Below, piece after piece: positions 12,400 through 21,702 of a stretch of 64,000 bases of DNA. The stretch is taken from NCBI GenBank assembly GCA_963920705.1, contig CAWUCO010000283.1, positions 941,770-1,005,769 of the forward strand. Direction: 5' to 3'. This DNA is from Odiellus spinosus (lineage: Eukaryota > Arthropoda > Arachnida > Opiliones > Phalangiidae). Position numbers and translations under genes: made by a program. Position 1 is the first letter of the stretch. Every line of letters starts with the position of its first letter. The notes beneath the pieces are model-generated. The model did not search any database. It worked only from the letters and a program-made list of their open reading frames with translations, and had not been told where the DNA came from.

Positions 12400-13077
12400 T
12401 TGTATGTAAAACAAGAGGTACCGTCTCAATATCAGCACGAATTACCAACTGATCTATATCAGTACTGCATATTGTTCCAACTATAGGGGGCACGGTAGAC
12501 CAACCAATTGGCGAATGCAAAGTTGTAGATTCAAATATTTACACGTGGTCTTACAAACAAAGTGAAGCGGAAGACACTTGACTCAATTTTCATTTAATTT
12601 TTGGAGTCTTTGGAAGCCTTGTAATTTAAAAAGCATTTAATTTCTGTAGTTTTTGAGTTCCATTTATTCAAAAACATGAGGGGAAATGGGCAAATATGAA
12701 AGAACTCTTGAATTTATAGGATCTTATAAGAACACATGGAAATATATATGTACCTTGCCTAACATCTAAAGAATTTTTTTTGTACATGTAAACATATATG
12801 TGAACCTTGAGCATTTTACTTTCGCCTCTGACATAAATAATAGAATAACCTTGTAGAAAATTACAGATTGTGTTATTTTCAAAAAATAGCAAACGAACAA
12901 ATACCAGAGCAGTATATTCGTATATTAAAATTTAATTCTAGACTGTCGTGAAATGGGATTATGTCAAGTATTAAAAAATAAAATATTTAATAATGACGTC
13001 TCATTTTTCTATCGAAGTTTCTCTTTTAAGCGCTGGCTAATTGCCCCAGTACGGGCTTGGCGTTAACAGGAATCATA
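12400..13077 (+). repeat. Symporter 3'-flank-like spacer and proximal part of pseudogene upstream module
   Basis: Segment 12412-12900 repeats words of 4670-4800 and 11390-11640 (ATATATGTGAACCTTGA; ATTTTACTTTCGCCT). From about 12927 the upstream module starts (TTTAATTCTAGACTG, GACGTCTCATTTTTC, GCGCTGGCTAATTGCCCC) and is nearly identical to the module in front of the intact gene. It is cut after GGAATCATA by the mobile unit that begins at 13078 and resumes at 21464. Confidence 0.7.
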
Positions 13078-13182
13078 TTCTTAGAACCCGGTAGGGTTCT
13101 ATGTATTGGGCCCATCATCATCTGTAATGCTATTTTGATTTCCTAAAAAATTCAGTCTCTAGCCAATCAAAACGCTCCATTC

Positions 13183-13922
13183 TCCCATAGAATAACATTA
13201 AAATCGACTCTTTCGAGGACAAGTCCAGTGATTGACAGAACTAAAAGAGGAATTATTTGTTACAGATATAATCACTTTTAAATGGTAGAGCAAGGTTCGA
13301 ATGTTGAACTTTTCAAGTTTCATTTAAAAATATTAAGTCTAAGTATTTTAAAATTAATTCTAAAGTTGACCCTTTTTTTGGTACTTAGCTGGTTTCGCGC
13401 ATGGCCAAATCGTAATGTTATTCTATGGGATTTGGTTTTTTGAAAGTGGCTTATATTTCAGATTTATTTTCTAATACTTCCGGATATTTTTCAGACTTGG
13501 ATTTTCCGTGTGGTATGAATTAAGATTCGAGCTTTATTTTAAGACTAATTTCATAATTTTACACCAATTAGATGGCCCACAATCTATTTATGAAAACGGA
13601 GGGAACAACAAGGCGGAGAAATAGATTCGCCAAAAACCTAAGCCTAATTTGACAAATTAGGCTTAGGTTTTATATGGCTTTTTAAAATCACGAGCACGAG
13701 CGCGCGCGCTTGATTTGGAGGCTATGGGTATTGAACTCTAATGACTTAATTTCTCCTTCTTCATATTTTTGCCGTTTATAGACTGTGACCAAACTAATCG
13801 GTATAAAATTATGAAATTAGTCTTAAAATAAAGCCTGTAAAATATTTGGAAGCATTAGAAAATAAATCTGAAAGGTAAGTCTCTTGCAAAAAATCTAAAT
13901 CCCATAGAATAACATTAATTTT
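13183..13922. repeat. Nested inverted repeats near the left end of unit A
   Basis: The word CCCATAGAATAACATTA occurs direct at about 13185 and 13901 and inverted at about 13417. Segments 13413-13560 and 13795-13922 are long imperfect inverted copies of each other. Between them lies a strong hairpin at about 13637-13674 (AACCTAAGCCTAATTTG and its complement). The layout is that of one MITE inserted next to or inside another. No protein is encoded. The same structure is at 40707-41446 in unit B. Confidence 0.65.
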
Positions 13923-13994
13923 CAATTTCTCCGCCTTAAAAGTACTCTCCTTTTTAAAAATGAGTGAAATTCCGAACGAGTTGCCATTCCGAAC

Positions 13995-14388
13995 GGCAAT
14001 AAGGAAGGTATTAACATCAAAAATAATGAAAAAATTAATTGGAATTTGGTTTAAAGGGCAATGGGGAAAATATAAAGATTTCGCTGCGGCTGTCGGAGGT
14101 ATTAACATCAAAATTGCTGAAATAATTAATTTAAATTTGGTTTAAAGGGCAATGGGGAAAATATAAAGATTTCATTGCGGCTGTCGGAGGTATTAACATC
14201 AAAATTGCTGAAATAATTAATTTAAATTTGGTTTAAAGGGCAATGGGGAAAATATAAAGATTTCACTGCGGCTGTCGGAGGTATTAACATCAAAATTGAT
14301 GAAAAATTTAATTTAAATTTGGTTTAAAGGGCAATGGGGAAAATATAATGATTTCGCTGCGGCTGTCGGAGGTATTAACATCACAAAC
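13995..14388. repeat. 91-bp minisatellite, ~4 units, left of the LINE
   Basis: Units marked by TTTAAAGGGCAATGGGG recur at about 14051, 14142, 14233 and 14324, a period of 91 bp; each ends GGCTGTCGGAGGTATTAAC. The LINE starts directly after an ATTAACATCA word of the last unit. On its other side a related 100-bp array resumes, so the LINE landed inside one satellite whose two halves have since diverged. Confidence 0.85.
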
Positions 14389-14546
14389 AACCGTCGTCGT
14401 GATCGGTCGCATCTTTTTAGCTCCGTGTAGTGAACCAGATTGAATGAATTTTACAAAGTTTTTCCCCCGATCCTAAAGTTTGTGAAAATTTATATCAGCA
14501 GCGACGGAGGAATTTCAAGTTTCAAGCTGAATTGTAATTCTAAAGG

Positions 14547-15329
14547 ATGACGTCCCCAAACCTGAAGGATCTCCTCGAGCAATTCAAGTCAATGAGGGGT
14601 GAGATTAAAACTGATGTTAACTCCATAAAGTCTGACCTCAAAACGGACATATCCGCTGTCAGTGCGAAATTAGAAAAAGTCAGTAACTCGGTAAAAGATA
14701 TTAACTCAAAATTGGACCAGCTATCCAAAAAAGTAACTGAACATGAAGCCCGTCTTATTAACCTTGAAAATGACATTGGACATATTGACTCAATAAAATT
14801 TGACCTTGACAAACTTTCGGATGAATGCAATGTTAGATTTATTCAGAAGGACAAAGAAATCTCAACTCTTAAGGCAAGACTCAACACCCTGGAAATTGAC
14901 AGTAGGAAACAAAATATTACTATTGCTGGTATGCCTGAAAAACCAGGTGAGGATATCGCCCAACTAGTCAAAATAATTGAGAAGATGCTTGGAGATAAGT
15001 TGGGAATTACGATTCAATTATCAACGCGGCAAATCAGAAGACGTGGTGAATTAACCCAAAACAGATCAACTCCACGTATTATATTACTTAAGCTAGATGA
15101 CCCCGCGATTAAAACCAACATCCTCACTAATTCTTATAAACTCAAGGGTACCGGTCTTTATATCTCACATGACTTTACCCCCTGTCAGGATTATGCTAGA
15201 TATCGACTTCGCCAATTTATTAAAACAAATATTGATTTTAAACCAAAATTTATCTCGCAATTTAAAATTGAAATGAAAGGAGAAACGTATTATTTTAACG
15301 AAGCCAAAGACTGTATTGATAAGAAATGA
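14547..15329 (+). CDS. LINE ORF1 protein (coiled-coil RNA-binding type), copy A
   Basis: An intact frame of 260 residues. Residues about 1-125 form a long heptad-rich coiled coil (repeats such as KSDLKTDISAVSAKLEKV). From about residue 128 comes a compact domain opening with SRKQNITIAGMPE, the usual start of the RRM-like domain of L1-type ORF1 proteins, then basic segments (RQIRRR) and a C-terminal domain with RYRLRQFIKTN. Known ORF1 proteins of this kind trimerise through the coiled coil and coat the element RNA as a chaperone. No zinc knuckle is present. The start is the first ATG after the 5' UTR. The frame is unbroken and identical in unit B. Confidence 0.85.
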   Translation: MTSPNLKDLLEQFKSMRGEIKTDVNSIKSDLKTDISAVSAKLEKVSNSVKDINSKLDQLSKKVTEHEARLINLENDIGHIDSIKFDLDKLSDECNVRFIQKDKEISTLKARLNTLEIDSRKQNITIAGMPEKPGEDIAQLVKIIEKMLGDKLGITIQLSTRQIRRRGELTQNRSTPRIILLKLDDPAIKTNILTNSYKLKGTGLYISHDFTPCQDYARYRLRQFIKTNIDFKPKFISQFKIEMKGETYYFNEAKDCIDKK

Positions 15330-15375
15330 CTTTTTTTTCTCTGTTATCTCCTAGTTTTTTGGACGAATAAACTTA

Positions 15376-18088
15376 ATGCGAAAAATTCTATACGCTAACA
15401 TTAGGAGTGCTAATTGTAATCTATCAAATCTTTGCGCTTCAACAGATTTTGATAAAGAAAACATTGATATTCTCGCTCTGACTGAAACATGGTTTAAAAA
15501 TGACCTTCACTATCACATCCCAAATTACAATTTTTTCGGCATCGGTAACCGTTTTGGCGGCGGTGTCGGTTTCTACATTAAAAAAACAATAAAAATAACT
15601 ACACTTAACAACCTCTGTATTTTTAACGATAATATTGAAAGTTACGCCCTCAGGTGTGAAGAAACTGGAGATTCGTTCGCGGTTATCTACAGGCCACACA
15701 GTGCAAATATTGGAATTTTCCTCGACGAGTGTGAAATGATTCTTAAAGGGCTTGGTCCCCCCACAGTGCGAAAGATTGTTTCTGGCGATTTTAACTTAGA
15801 CTTTTTAATTCCTTCGCCATGCGTAAAAGATCTACTTGACCTATTTAGTAGCTACGATATGATTCAAGGTATTTTTACCCCTACAAGGGTCACGACTACT
15901 TCTTCAACCTGTATAGACAATATTTTCTTTAATAAGACTCTTATCTCGATAGAAACCCTGAACTTAAACGACACAACCGACCATTTCCCTATTTCTCTTA
16001 AATATGACAGCCCCACACAAATTATACCGCCAATCACAATTCGAAACTTCTCCAAAAATAATCTTCTAAAATTCAGTAACAACTTAAGAGGAATAGATTG
16101 GCGCGAACTTTATCAACAAAATGATATTAATATGGCATATGAAATCTTTGAAAAAAATATTCAATCTAATTATAACGCCTGCTTTAATTTTATAACGGTG
16201 ACCCCCTCCTCTGACTCGTGGATTACAAATGAAATCAGAAACCTTCTTAAAGAAAAGTACAAACTCCAAAAAAAGGCGAAACGCTTTCCCTCCATTTGTA
16301 ATAAATCTATGTATATTAGGAGCAGGAATAGATGTAATAATCTTATACGTAACTCCCGAAATTCTTATTTTTATCAAAAGTTACTTGAAGTAAAATCCAA
16401 TAAGGGAAAATGGAACATTCTCAACTCCCTTTTAGACCGAAACAACAGGAAAAAACCTGTTGACCCTCCAATCGCCCCAGACACCTTCAACCTGCATTTC
16501 ACTGCGGACGAATCACAGCCAGTTCCAGTCCTAAGTAATATCCCGCCAGTCGAGCGAAATTCGCAAACGATGGCCTTAAACGCAGTCACGGAAACCGAAC
16601 TGTTAAACATTGCTAATTCCATCTGCCCCTGGTATGGATACTCTCCACCCCAAACCCATGAAATTTGCTCTTATCAATTTAATTGCTCCTTTGATGTTCC
16701 TGATCAATTTATCCTTTTCATACGGTAAATATCCTGAAAAACTGAAAAATACTATTATTATCCCAATTCATAAGAAAGGGGACACCAAATCGCCGGGAAA
16801 TTACAGACCAATCTCGATCCTTTCATTCATCGCTAAGATTTTTGACAAGGCTTATCTCAATAGATTACAATCCTTCTCCGATAAATGTAATCTTCTTACC
16901 ACTTATCAGTTCGGTTTCCGTGCCGGGAGGAACACGATTGATGCAGTAACAAATACGTATAAAATTATCCTAGACACCTTAGATAAAGGAAATATATGCA
17001 TCGGAACTTTCCTTGACCTTCGCAAAGCGTTTGACAGTGTCCCCCACTCGAGTCTAATTGAAAAATTAAACCGTCTTGGTATTCGAGGAAAAGCTGGGGA
17101 CTGGCTGCAAAGTTATTTAGAAACTAGGTCGTGCCATACAAAGATTAAGGATCGTATATCCTCAAGTAGTTATTTAAAATCTGGCGTTCCGCAGGGGTCA
17201 GTTATTTCTCCATTATTATTTAATCTATATATAAATGACCTAAGTCACCTACTTCCCCTGGGCTCGCTATTTCTGTATGCTGACGATGCACTACTTCTCT
17301 ACTCCGGATTGAGTTTACGAGACTTGTATCTCAAGACTAATGAGTTTCTATCTAAAATTTTCGCTTGGCTTAATTCGAACGGCCTCGCACTCAACCTTTC
17401 TAAGACAGAATATATCTTATTTGCCAATCAAGGTAAAGATGTGGAAAGTCATAATGACAAAATAAAAATAAATAAGGTAGAAATTAATCGCGTCTACAAA
17501 TACAAATATCTCGGCATATGGCTCGATTCCATTCTATCTTGGAATGTTCACATTGATTCTCTATGTAAAAATCTATCTAGGGTCTGTGGCATGGTTTACA
17601 GATGCAAAAACCTTGTCCCTCGAAAAATACTACGCGAAATTTATTTCTCCCTATTTTACTCAGCCATTACATATGGTATAAGCGTATGGGGCAACACCTC
17701 AAACTATAATATCTTAAGACTGATTACTTTACAAAAGAGAATAGTGCGCACAATCTATAATGTCGGCTATAGAGCGCATACTCAGGAACTCTTTGAAAAA
17801 TGGAATTTGTTGAACGTCGACCAAGTGTATAGATTTATGACTCTTACATATATCTATTTGAATTTAACAAAAAGTTCCGCACTATTCAAGAGGGCAATCA
17901 AAACACGAAACACGCGTTCAACTAATATTATAGCTCTTGAAAAATGTAACACCACGAAAAAATTTACGTCCATATTCTATGCTGGCTGCAAACTCTACAA
18001 TCTATTACCGGTAGGTATTAGTAGTATTCGCCCGTTCCACAAATTTAAATCTCAAGTTAGAAAGCTAATCAGAACTAATTTTGTATAG
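15376..18088 (+). pseudogene. LINE ORF2 (APE endonuclease + reverse transcriptase), frameshifted, copy A
   Basis: Frame one (15376 to about 16620) codes for an APE-type endonuclease: NIRSA, ALTETW, GGGVGFY, SGDFNLD, and S-CIDNIF then TDHFPI near residues 190-207. Frame two (about 16622-18088) codes for the reverse transcriptase: IPIHKKGD, NYRPISIL, FLDLRKAFDSV, GVPQGSVISPLLF, the catalytic YADDALLL, then a thumb and C-terminal region. The frames are offset by one base and meet around ATTCCATCTGCCCC (16617-16630), between the endonuclease linker and the SAPGMD motif. ORF2 normally nicks target DNA and copies the RNA in place. The frameshift separates the two activities and is shared by unit B, so it predates their separation. 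Apart from it both halves look intact. Confidence 0.85.
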
Positions 18089-18211
18089 TATTGTTTAGCG
18101 CAGATTCTACTTTTGATGGTAGATCCTTTTTTCTTTTTTTTTTGTTTATTTATTTTGTTTTAATTTTTACACTGGTTTGTTATTAATGTTAATTTGTTAA
18201 ATTTATATCAA

Positions 18212-18250
18212 AGGCGGGGCTTACAAATCGCCAGTTGATTTAGCCCCGCT
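18212..18250 (+). other. Stem-loop in LINE 3' UTR
   Basis: GCGGGGCT at 18214-18221 pairs perfectly with AGCCCCGC at 18242-18249 across a 20-base loop, about 40 bases upstream of the TTGAA tail. Stem-loops at this place are known in several LINE clades as the structure their RT recognises. The role here is inferred from position. The same element is at 45738-45773. Confidence 0.55.
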
Positions 18251-18310
18251 GAGAAAATTATTTGTATATTCTAATAATAATAAAAATTGAATTGAATTGA
18301 ATTGAATTGA

Positions 18311-19985
18311 AAATTGATGAAAAAATTAATTTTAATTGGGTTTAAAGGGCAATGGGGAAAATGTAGAGATCTGACTGAATCAAGTGAGGCTGCCCCAGCT
18401 ATTAACATAAAAAATTATGAAAAAATTAATTTTAATTGGGTTTAAAGGGCAATGGTAAAAATGTAGAAATTTGACTAAATCAAGTGCGGCTGCCCCAGCC
18501 ATTAACATCAAAAATTATGAAAAAATTAATTTTAATTGGGTTTAAAGGGCAATGGTAAAAATGTAGAAATTTGACTAAATCAAGTGCGGCTGCCGCAGCT
18601 ATTAACATCAAAAATTATGAAAAAATTTAGTTTAATTAGGTTTAAAGGGCAATGGTAAAAATGTAGAAATTTGACTAAATCAAGTACGGCTGCCCCAGCT
18701 ATTAACATCAAAAAAATGTAAAAATTAATTTTAATTGGGATTAAAGGGCAATGGTAAAAATGTAGAGATTTGACTGAATCAAGTGCGGCTGCCCCAGCTA
18801 TTAACATCAAAAATAAGGAAAAAATTAATTTTAATTGGGATTAAAGGGCAATGGTAAAAATGTAGAGATTTGACTGAATCAAGTGCGGCTGCCCCAGCTA
18901 TTAACATCAAAAATTATGAAAAAATTAATTTTAATTGGGTTTAAAGGGCAATGGTACAAATGTAGAGATCTGACTGAATCAAGTGCGGCTGCCCCAGCTA
19001 TTATCATCAAAAATAATGTAAAAATTAATTTTAATTGGGATTAAAGGGCACTGGTAAAAATGTAGAGGTTTGACTGAATCAAGTGAGGCTGCCCCAGCTA
19101 TTAACATCAAAAATAATGAAAAAATAAATTTTAATTGGGATTAAAGGGCACTGGTAAAAATGTAGAAATTTGACTGAATCAAGTGAGGCTGCCCCAGCTA
19201 TTAACATCAAAAATTGTGAAATAATTAATTTTAATTGGGTTTAAAGGGCAATGGTAAAAATGTAGAGATCTGACTGAATCAAGTGCGGCTGCCCCAGCTA
19301 TTAACATCAAAAATAATGAAAAAATAAATTTTAATTGGGATTAAAGGGCACTGGTAAAAATGTAGAAATTTGACTGAATCAAGTGAGGCTGCCCCAGCTA
19401 TTAACATCAAAAATTGTGAAATAATTAATTTTAATTGGGTTTAAAGGGCAATGGTAAAAATGTAGAGATCTGACTGAATCAAGTGCGGCTGCCCCAGCTG
19501 TTAACATCAAAAATAATGAAAAAATTAATTTTAATTGGGATTAAGAGGCACTGGTAAAAATGTAGAGATTTGACTGAATCAAGTGCGTCTGCCCCAACTA
19601 TTAACATCAAAAATAATGTAAAAATTTTTTTTAATTGGAATTAAAGGGCAATGGTAAAAATGTAGAGATTTGACTGAATAAAGTGCGGCTCCCCCAGCTA
19701 TTAACATCAAAAATAATGTAAAAATTAATTTTAATTGGGATTAAAGGGCAATGGTAAAAATGTAGAGATCTGACTGAATCAAGTGAGGCTGCCCCAGCTA
19801 TTAACATCAAAAATAATGTAAAAATTTTTTTAATTGGGATTAAAGGGCAATGGTAAAAATGTAGAGATTTGACTGAATCAAGTGCGGCTGCCGCAGCTAT
19901 TAACATCAAAAATTATGAAAAAATTAATTTTAATTGGGTTTAAAGGGCAATGGTAAAAATGTAGAGATTTGACTGAATCACTTTT
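18311..19985. repeat. 100-bp minisatellite, ~17 units, right of the LINE
   Basis: Units marked by TTAAAGGGCA(A/C)TGGTAAAAATG recur almost exactly every 100 bp from 18341 to 19940, each ending GGCTGCCCCAGCTATTAAC. The unit is a longer, diverged version of the 91-bp unit at 13995-14388. Short minus-strand frames of 76-92 codons across it follow the unit and are artefacts. Confidence 0.9.
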
Positions 19986-20047
19986 TAAAGGGCTAGTCTT
20001 TTAATATAGAAGTTAACACTTTCGTGTTAGACTGAAGTGACAGATAT

Positions 20048-21463
20048 TATATCAAAAATGTCTTTGCGAACAAAGACCCAGAAGGACATGTTATGGCCTT
20101 GAATGTCTGAAGTGACAGATATTTAATTTTCTTTTAAAACATTAAATTTAAATACAATTAAATTTTCTTTTAAAACATGAAATTTAAATACAATTAGATT
20201 TTCTTTTAAAACGAAATTTAAATATAATCACAATCTGGCACGATTTAGAGTTTCAAATTTCAATACAACTGATTTTATTCACTCGGAAATATTTAAGAAA
20301 AACATAACAGACGATTTTCTCCCATTGACGCTTAACATTAAATTTCGATAGAAAAATATACTTAATTTAGCTTTGGCTTTAGGCATAGACTCAAAGTTCT
20401 ATGATCTGATCTCATACCTTAATTGGATAATGTTTTCTATGGATAATGCTTTATTATAACTCTTCGACTTTAGTCGAGGCAATTCGTTCTCGTTCATGTT
20501 AGCTTATGAATGCTAATCAAGGAATTTAAAGGGAAAAAAATTCCCCATATTTTAATTTTTAATCTAGGTTGCAAACGAACAAACCTAATCCATGAATAAT
20601 GTTTTATTACAACTCCTCGACTTTAGTCGAGGCAATTCGTTCATGTTAGCTTACCGATGCTTATACAAGGAATTTAAAGGGAATAAAAATTCACCATATT
20701 TTAATTTTTAACTTGGGTTGCAAACGAACAAACCTAATTCATGGATGTTTTTTTATAACTCCTAATAACTAATTAGTGGTCCCTTATGGAAATCATCATT
20801 TTAATTGTACGGTTTTAATGAAAAGAAAAATGAAAGTATTACAATTTATTTAAAAAGCTTATCCGCTCTAAAATTCGTCGCTTTGAAATTCTCTCCGCTT
20901 GCGCGCGCAATATAGCTTTGAAAGTACAAATTGTTATGGTTTGCGTCGTCTGCTAAGCTAGAAAAGAAGGTGACTTTAAACGGGCTTTAAAAAACACATT
21001 TCCCTTTATCATATACCCATTCCAATAAACCGGCGAGTATTTTTAACGATCCGTTCAATTGCGAGTCGTGGAAATTCGGGTTAAACTAAGAAAACATAAA
21101 GTGGACTCGCGTTATACTGAAAAATAACAGTACAATACACGTTTTCCCTGAAAAATAATTAAGCGAAATTTAATGTTAAGCGTCAATGGGAGAAAATCGT
21201 CTGTTATGTTTTTCTTAAATATTTCCGAGTGAATAAAATCAGTTGTATTGAAATTTGAAACTCTAAATCGTGCCAGATTGTGATTATATTTAAATTTCGT
21301 TTTAAAAGAAAATCTAATTGTATTTAAATTTCATGTTTTAAAAGAAAATTTAATTGTATTTAAATTTAATGTTTTAAAAGAAAATTAAATATCTGTCACT
21401 TCAGACATTCAAGGCCATAACATGTCCTTCTGGGTCTTTGTTCGCAAAGACATTTTTGATATA
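20048..21463. mobile_element. 1.4-kb foldback element with 300-bp inverted arms
   Basis: Arms 20048-20348 and 21164-21463 are nearly perfect inverted copies: TATATCAAAAATGTC at the outer ends, AAATTTCG at the inner ends. The loop (20349-21163) contains a direct duplication of about 135 bp around CGACTTTAGTCGAGGCAATTCG (20465 and 20622). No transposase is encoded. The right outer end is also the right terminus of the 8,386-bp unit, so the foldback supplies one end of the larger element. Repeated at 47572-48987. Confidence 0.85.
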
Positions 21464-21702
21464 TTTATTATGAGATGAAAGTTTTATCCGCTTTAGGCTA
21501 TAAAAATAATTGGAGTTTCAAGATTAGGAGATCAATATTTTTTAATCGGACCTTTTGAATTTTTGTTGGCAACTTTATTAAAATTTACGGAGGAGATTGA
21601 TTATTTGGGCTCATGGTCTCTCATGTTTCGTCATCAGTTTTGCGTGGAATCATATTATAGATCTAAATAAATTTAACGAAAATTGTTTTTACGATCTTAT
21701 AG
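21464..21702 (+). promoter_or_regulatory. Distal half of the upstream module of the symporter pseudogene
   Basis: It continues the module interrupted at 13077: TTTATTATGAGATGAAAG through GTTTTTACGATCTTATAG, nearly identical to 5495-5730. It ends where the start codon of the intact gene would be, but here reads ATA. The proximal half now lies 8.4 kb away on the other side of the mobile unit. Promoter function is inferred only from position. Confidence 0.5.

Larger units (their letters stand above)
14389..18310 (+). mobile_element. Non-LTR retrotransposon, CR1/L2-group-like, copy A
   Basis: About 3.9 kb. It has a 5' UTR (14389-14546), ORF1, a 46-base spacer, ORF2 with endonuclease and reverse transcriptase, and a 3' UTR with a stem-loop. 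It ends in a short tandem tail of the pentamer TTGAA (five units near 18286-18312) with no poly-A. Repeat tails of this sort and an L1-ORF1p-like coiled-coil first protein are known from the CR1/L2/Daphne assemblage; exact clade is inference. It sits inside a minisatellite within the 8,386-bp unit and is carried along by it. ORF2 has a frameshift, so this copy cannot move on its own. Confidence 0.85.
13078..21463 (-). mobile_element. 8,386-bp composite mobile unit, copy A (no TSD; Helitron-like candidate)
   Basis: A second copy of equal length and almost identical sequence lies at 40602-48987 in an unrelated site; only three base differences were noticed. Removing 13078-21463 restores exactly the uninterrupted module seen at about 5490-5510 (GGAATCATATTTATTATG). 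This needs no target-site duplication and places the insertion between A and T. The left end carries a hairpin (TAGAACCC-GGTA-GGGTTCTA, 13082-13101) a few bases from the terminus; the right end is the outer end of a foldback repeat. Contents in order: nested inverted repeats, a 91-bp array, a CR1/L2-like LINE, a 100-bp array and a 1.4-kb foldback. No Rep/helicase or transposase is encoded, so it would be non-autonomous. No-TSD insertion at AT plus a terminal hairpin suggests rolling-circle transposition, but canonical 5' TC and 3' CTRR ends are not clear. Strand is given by the hairpin as presumed 3' end. Confidence 0.7.

Noticed and set aside
13809-14145. Short frames of 61-100 codons on both strands left of the LINE (repeated at 41333-41669)
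   Set aside because: They cover inverted-repeat and minisatellite sequence only; duplication with the mobile unit explains their conservation.
18580-19909. Minus-strand frames of 76-92 codons (SVKSLHFYHCPL repeats)
   Set aside because: Products of the 100-bp minisatellite unit.
13078-21463. 5-bp target-site duplication ATATT for the 8.4-kb unit
   Set aside because: Works for copy A but not for copy B, whose flanks do not share it. A no-duplication model with identical ends fits both.
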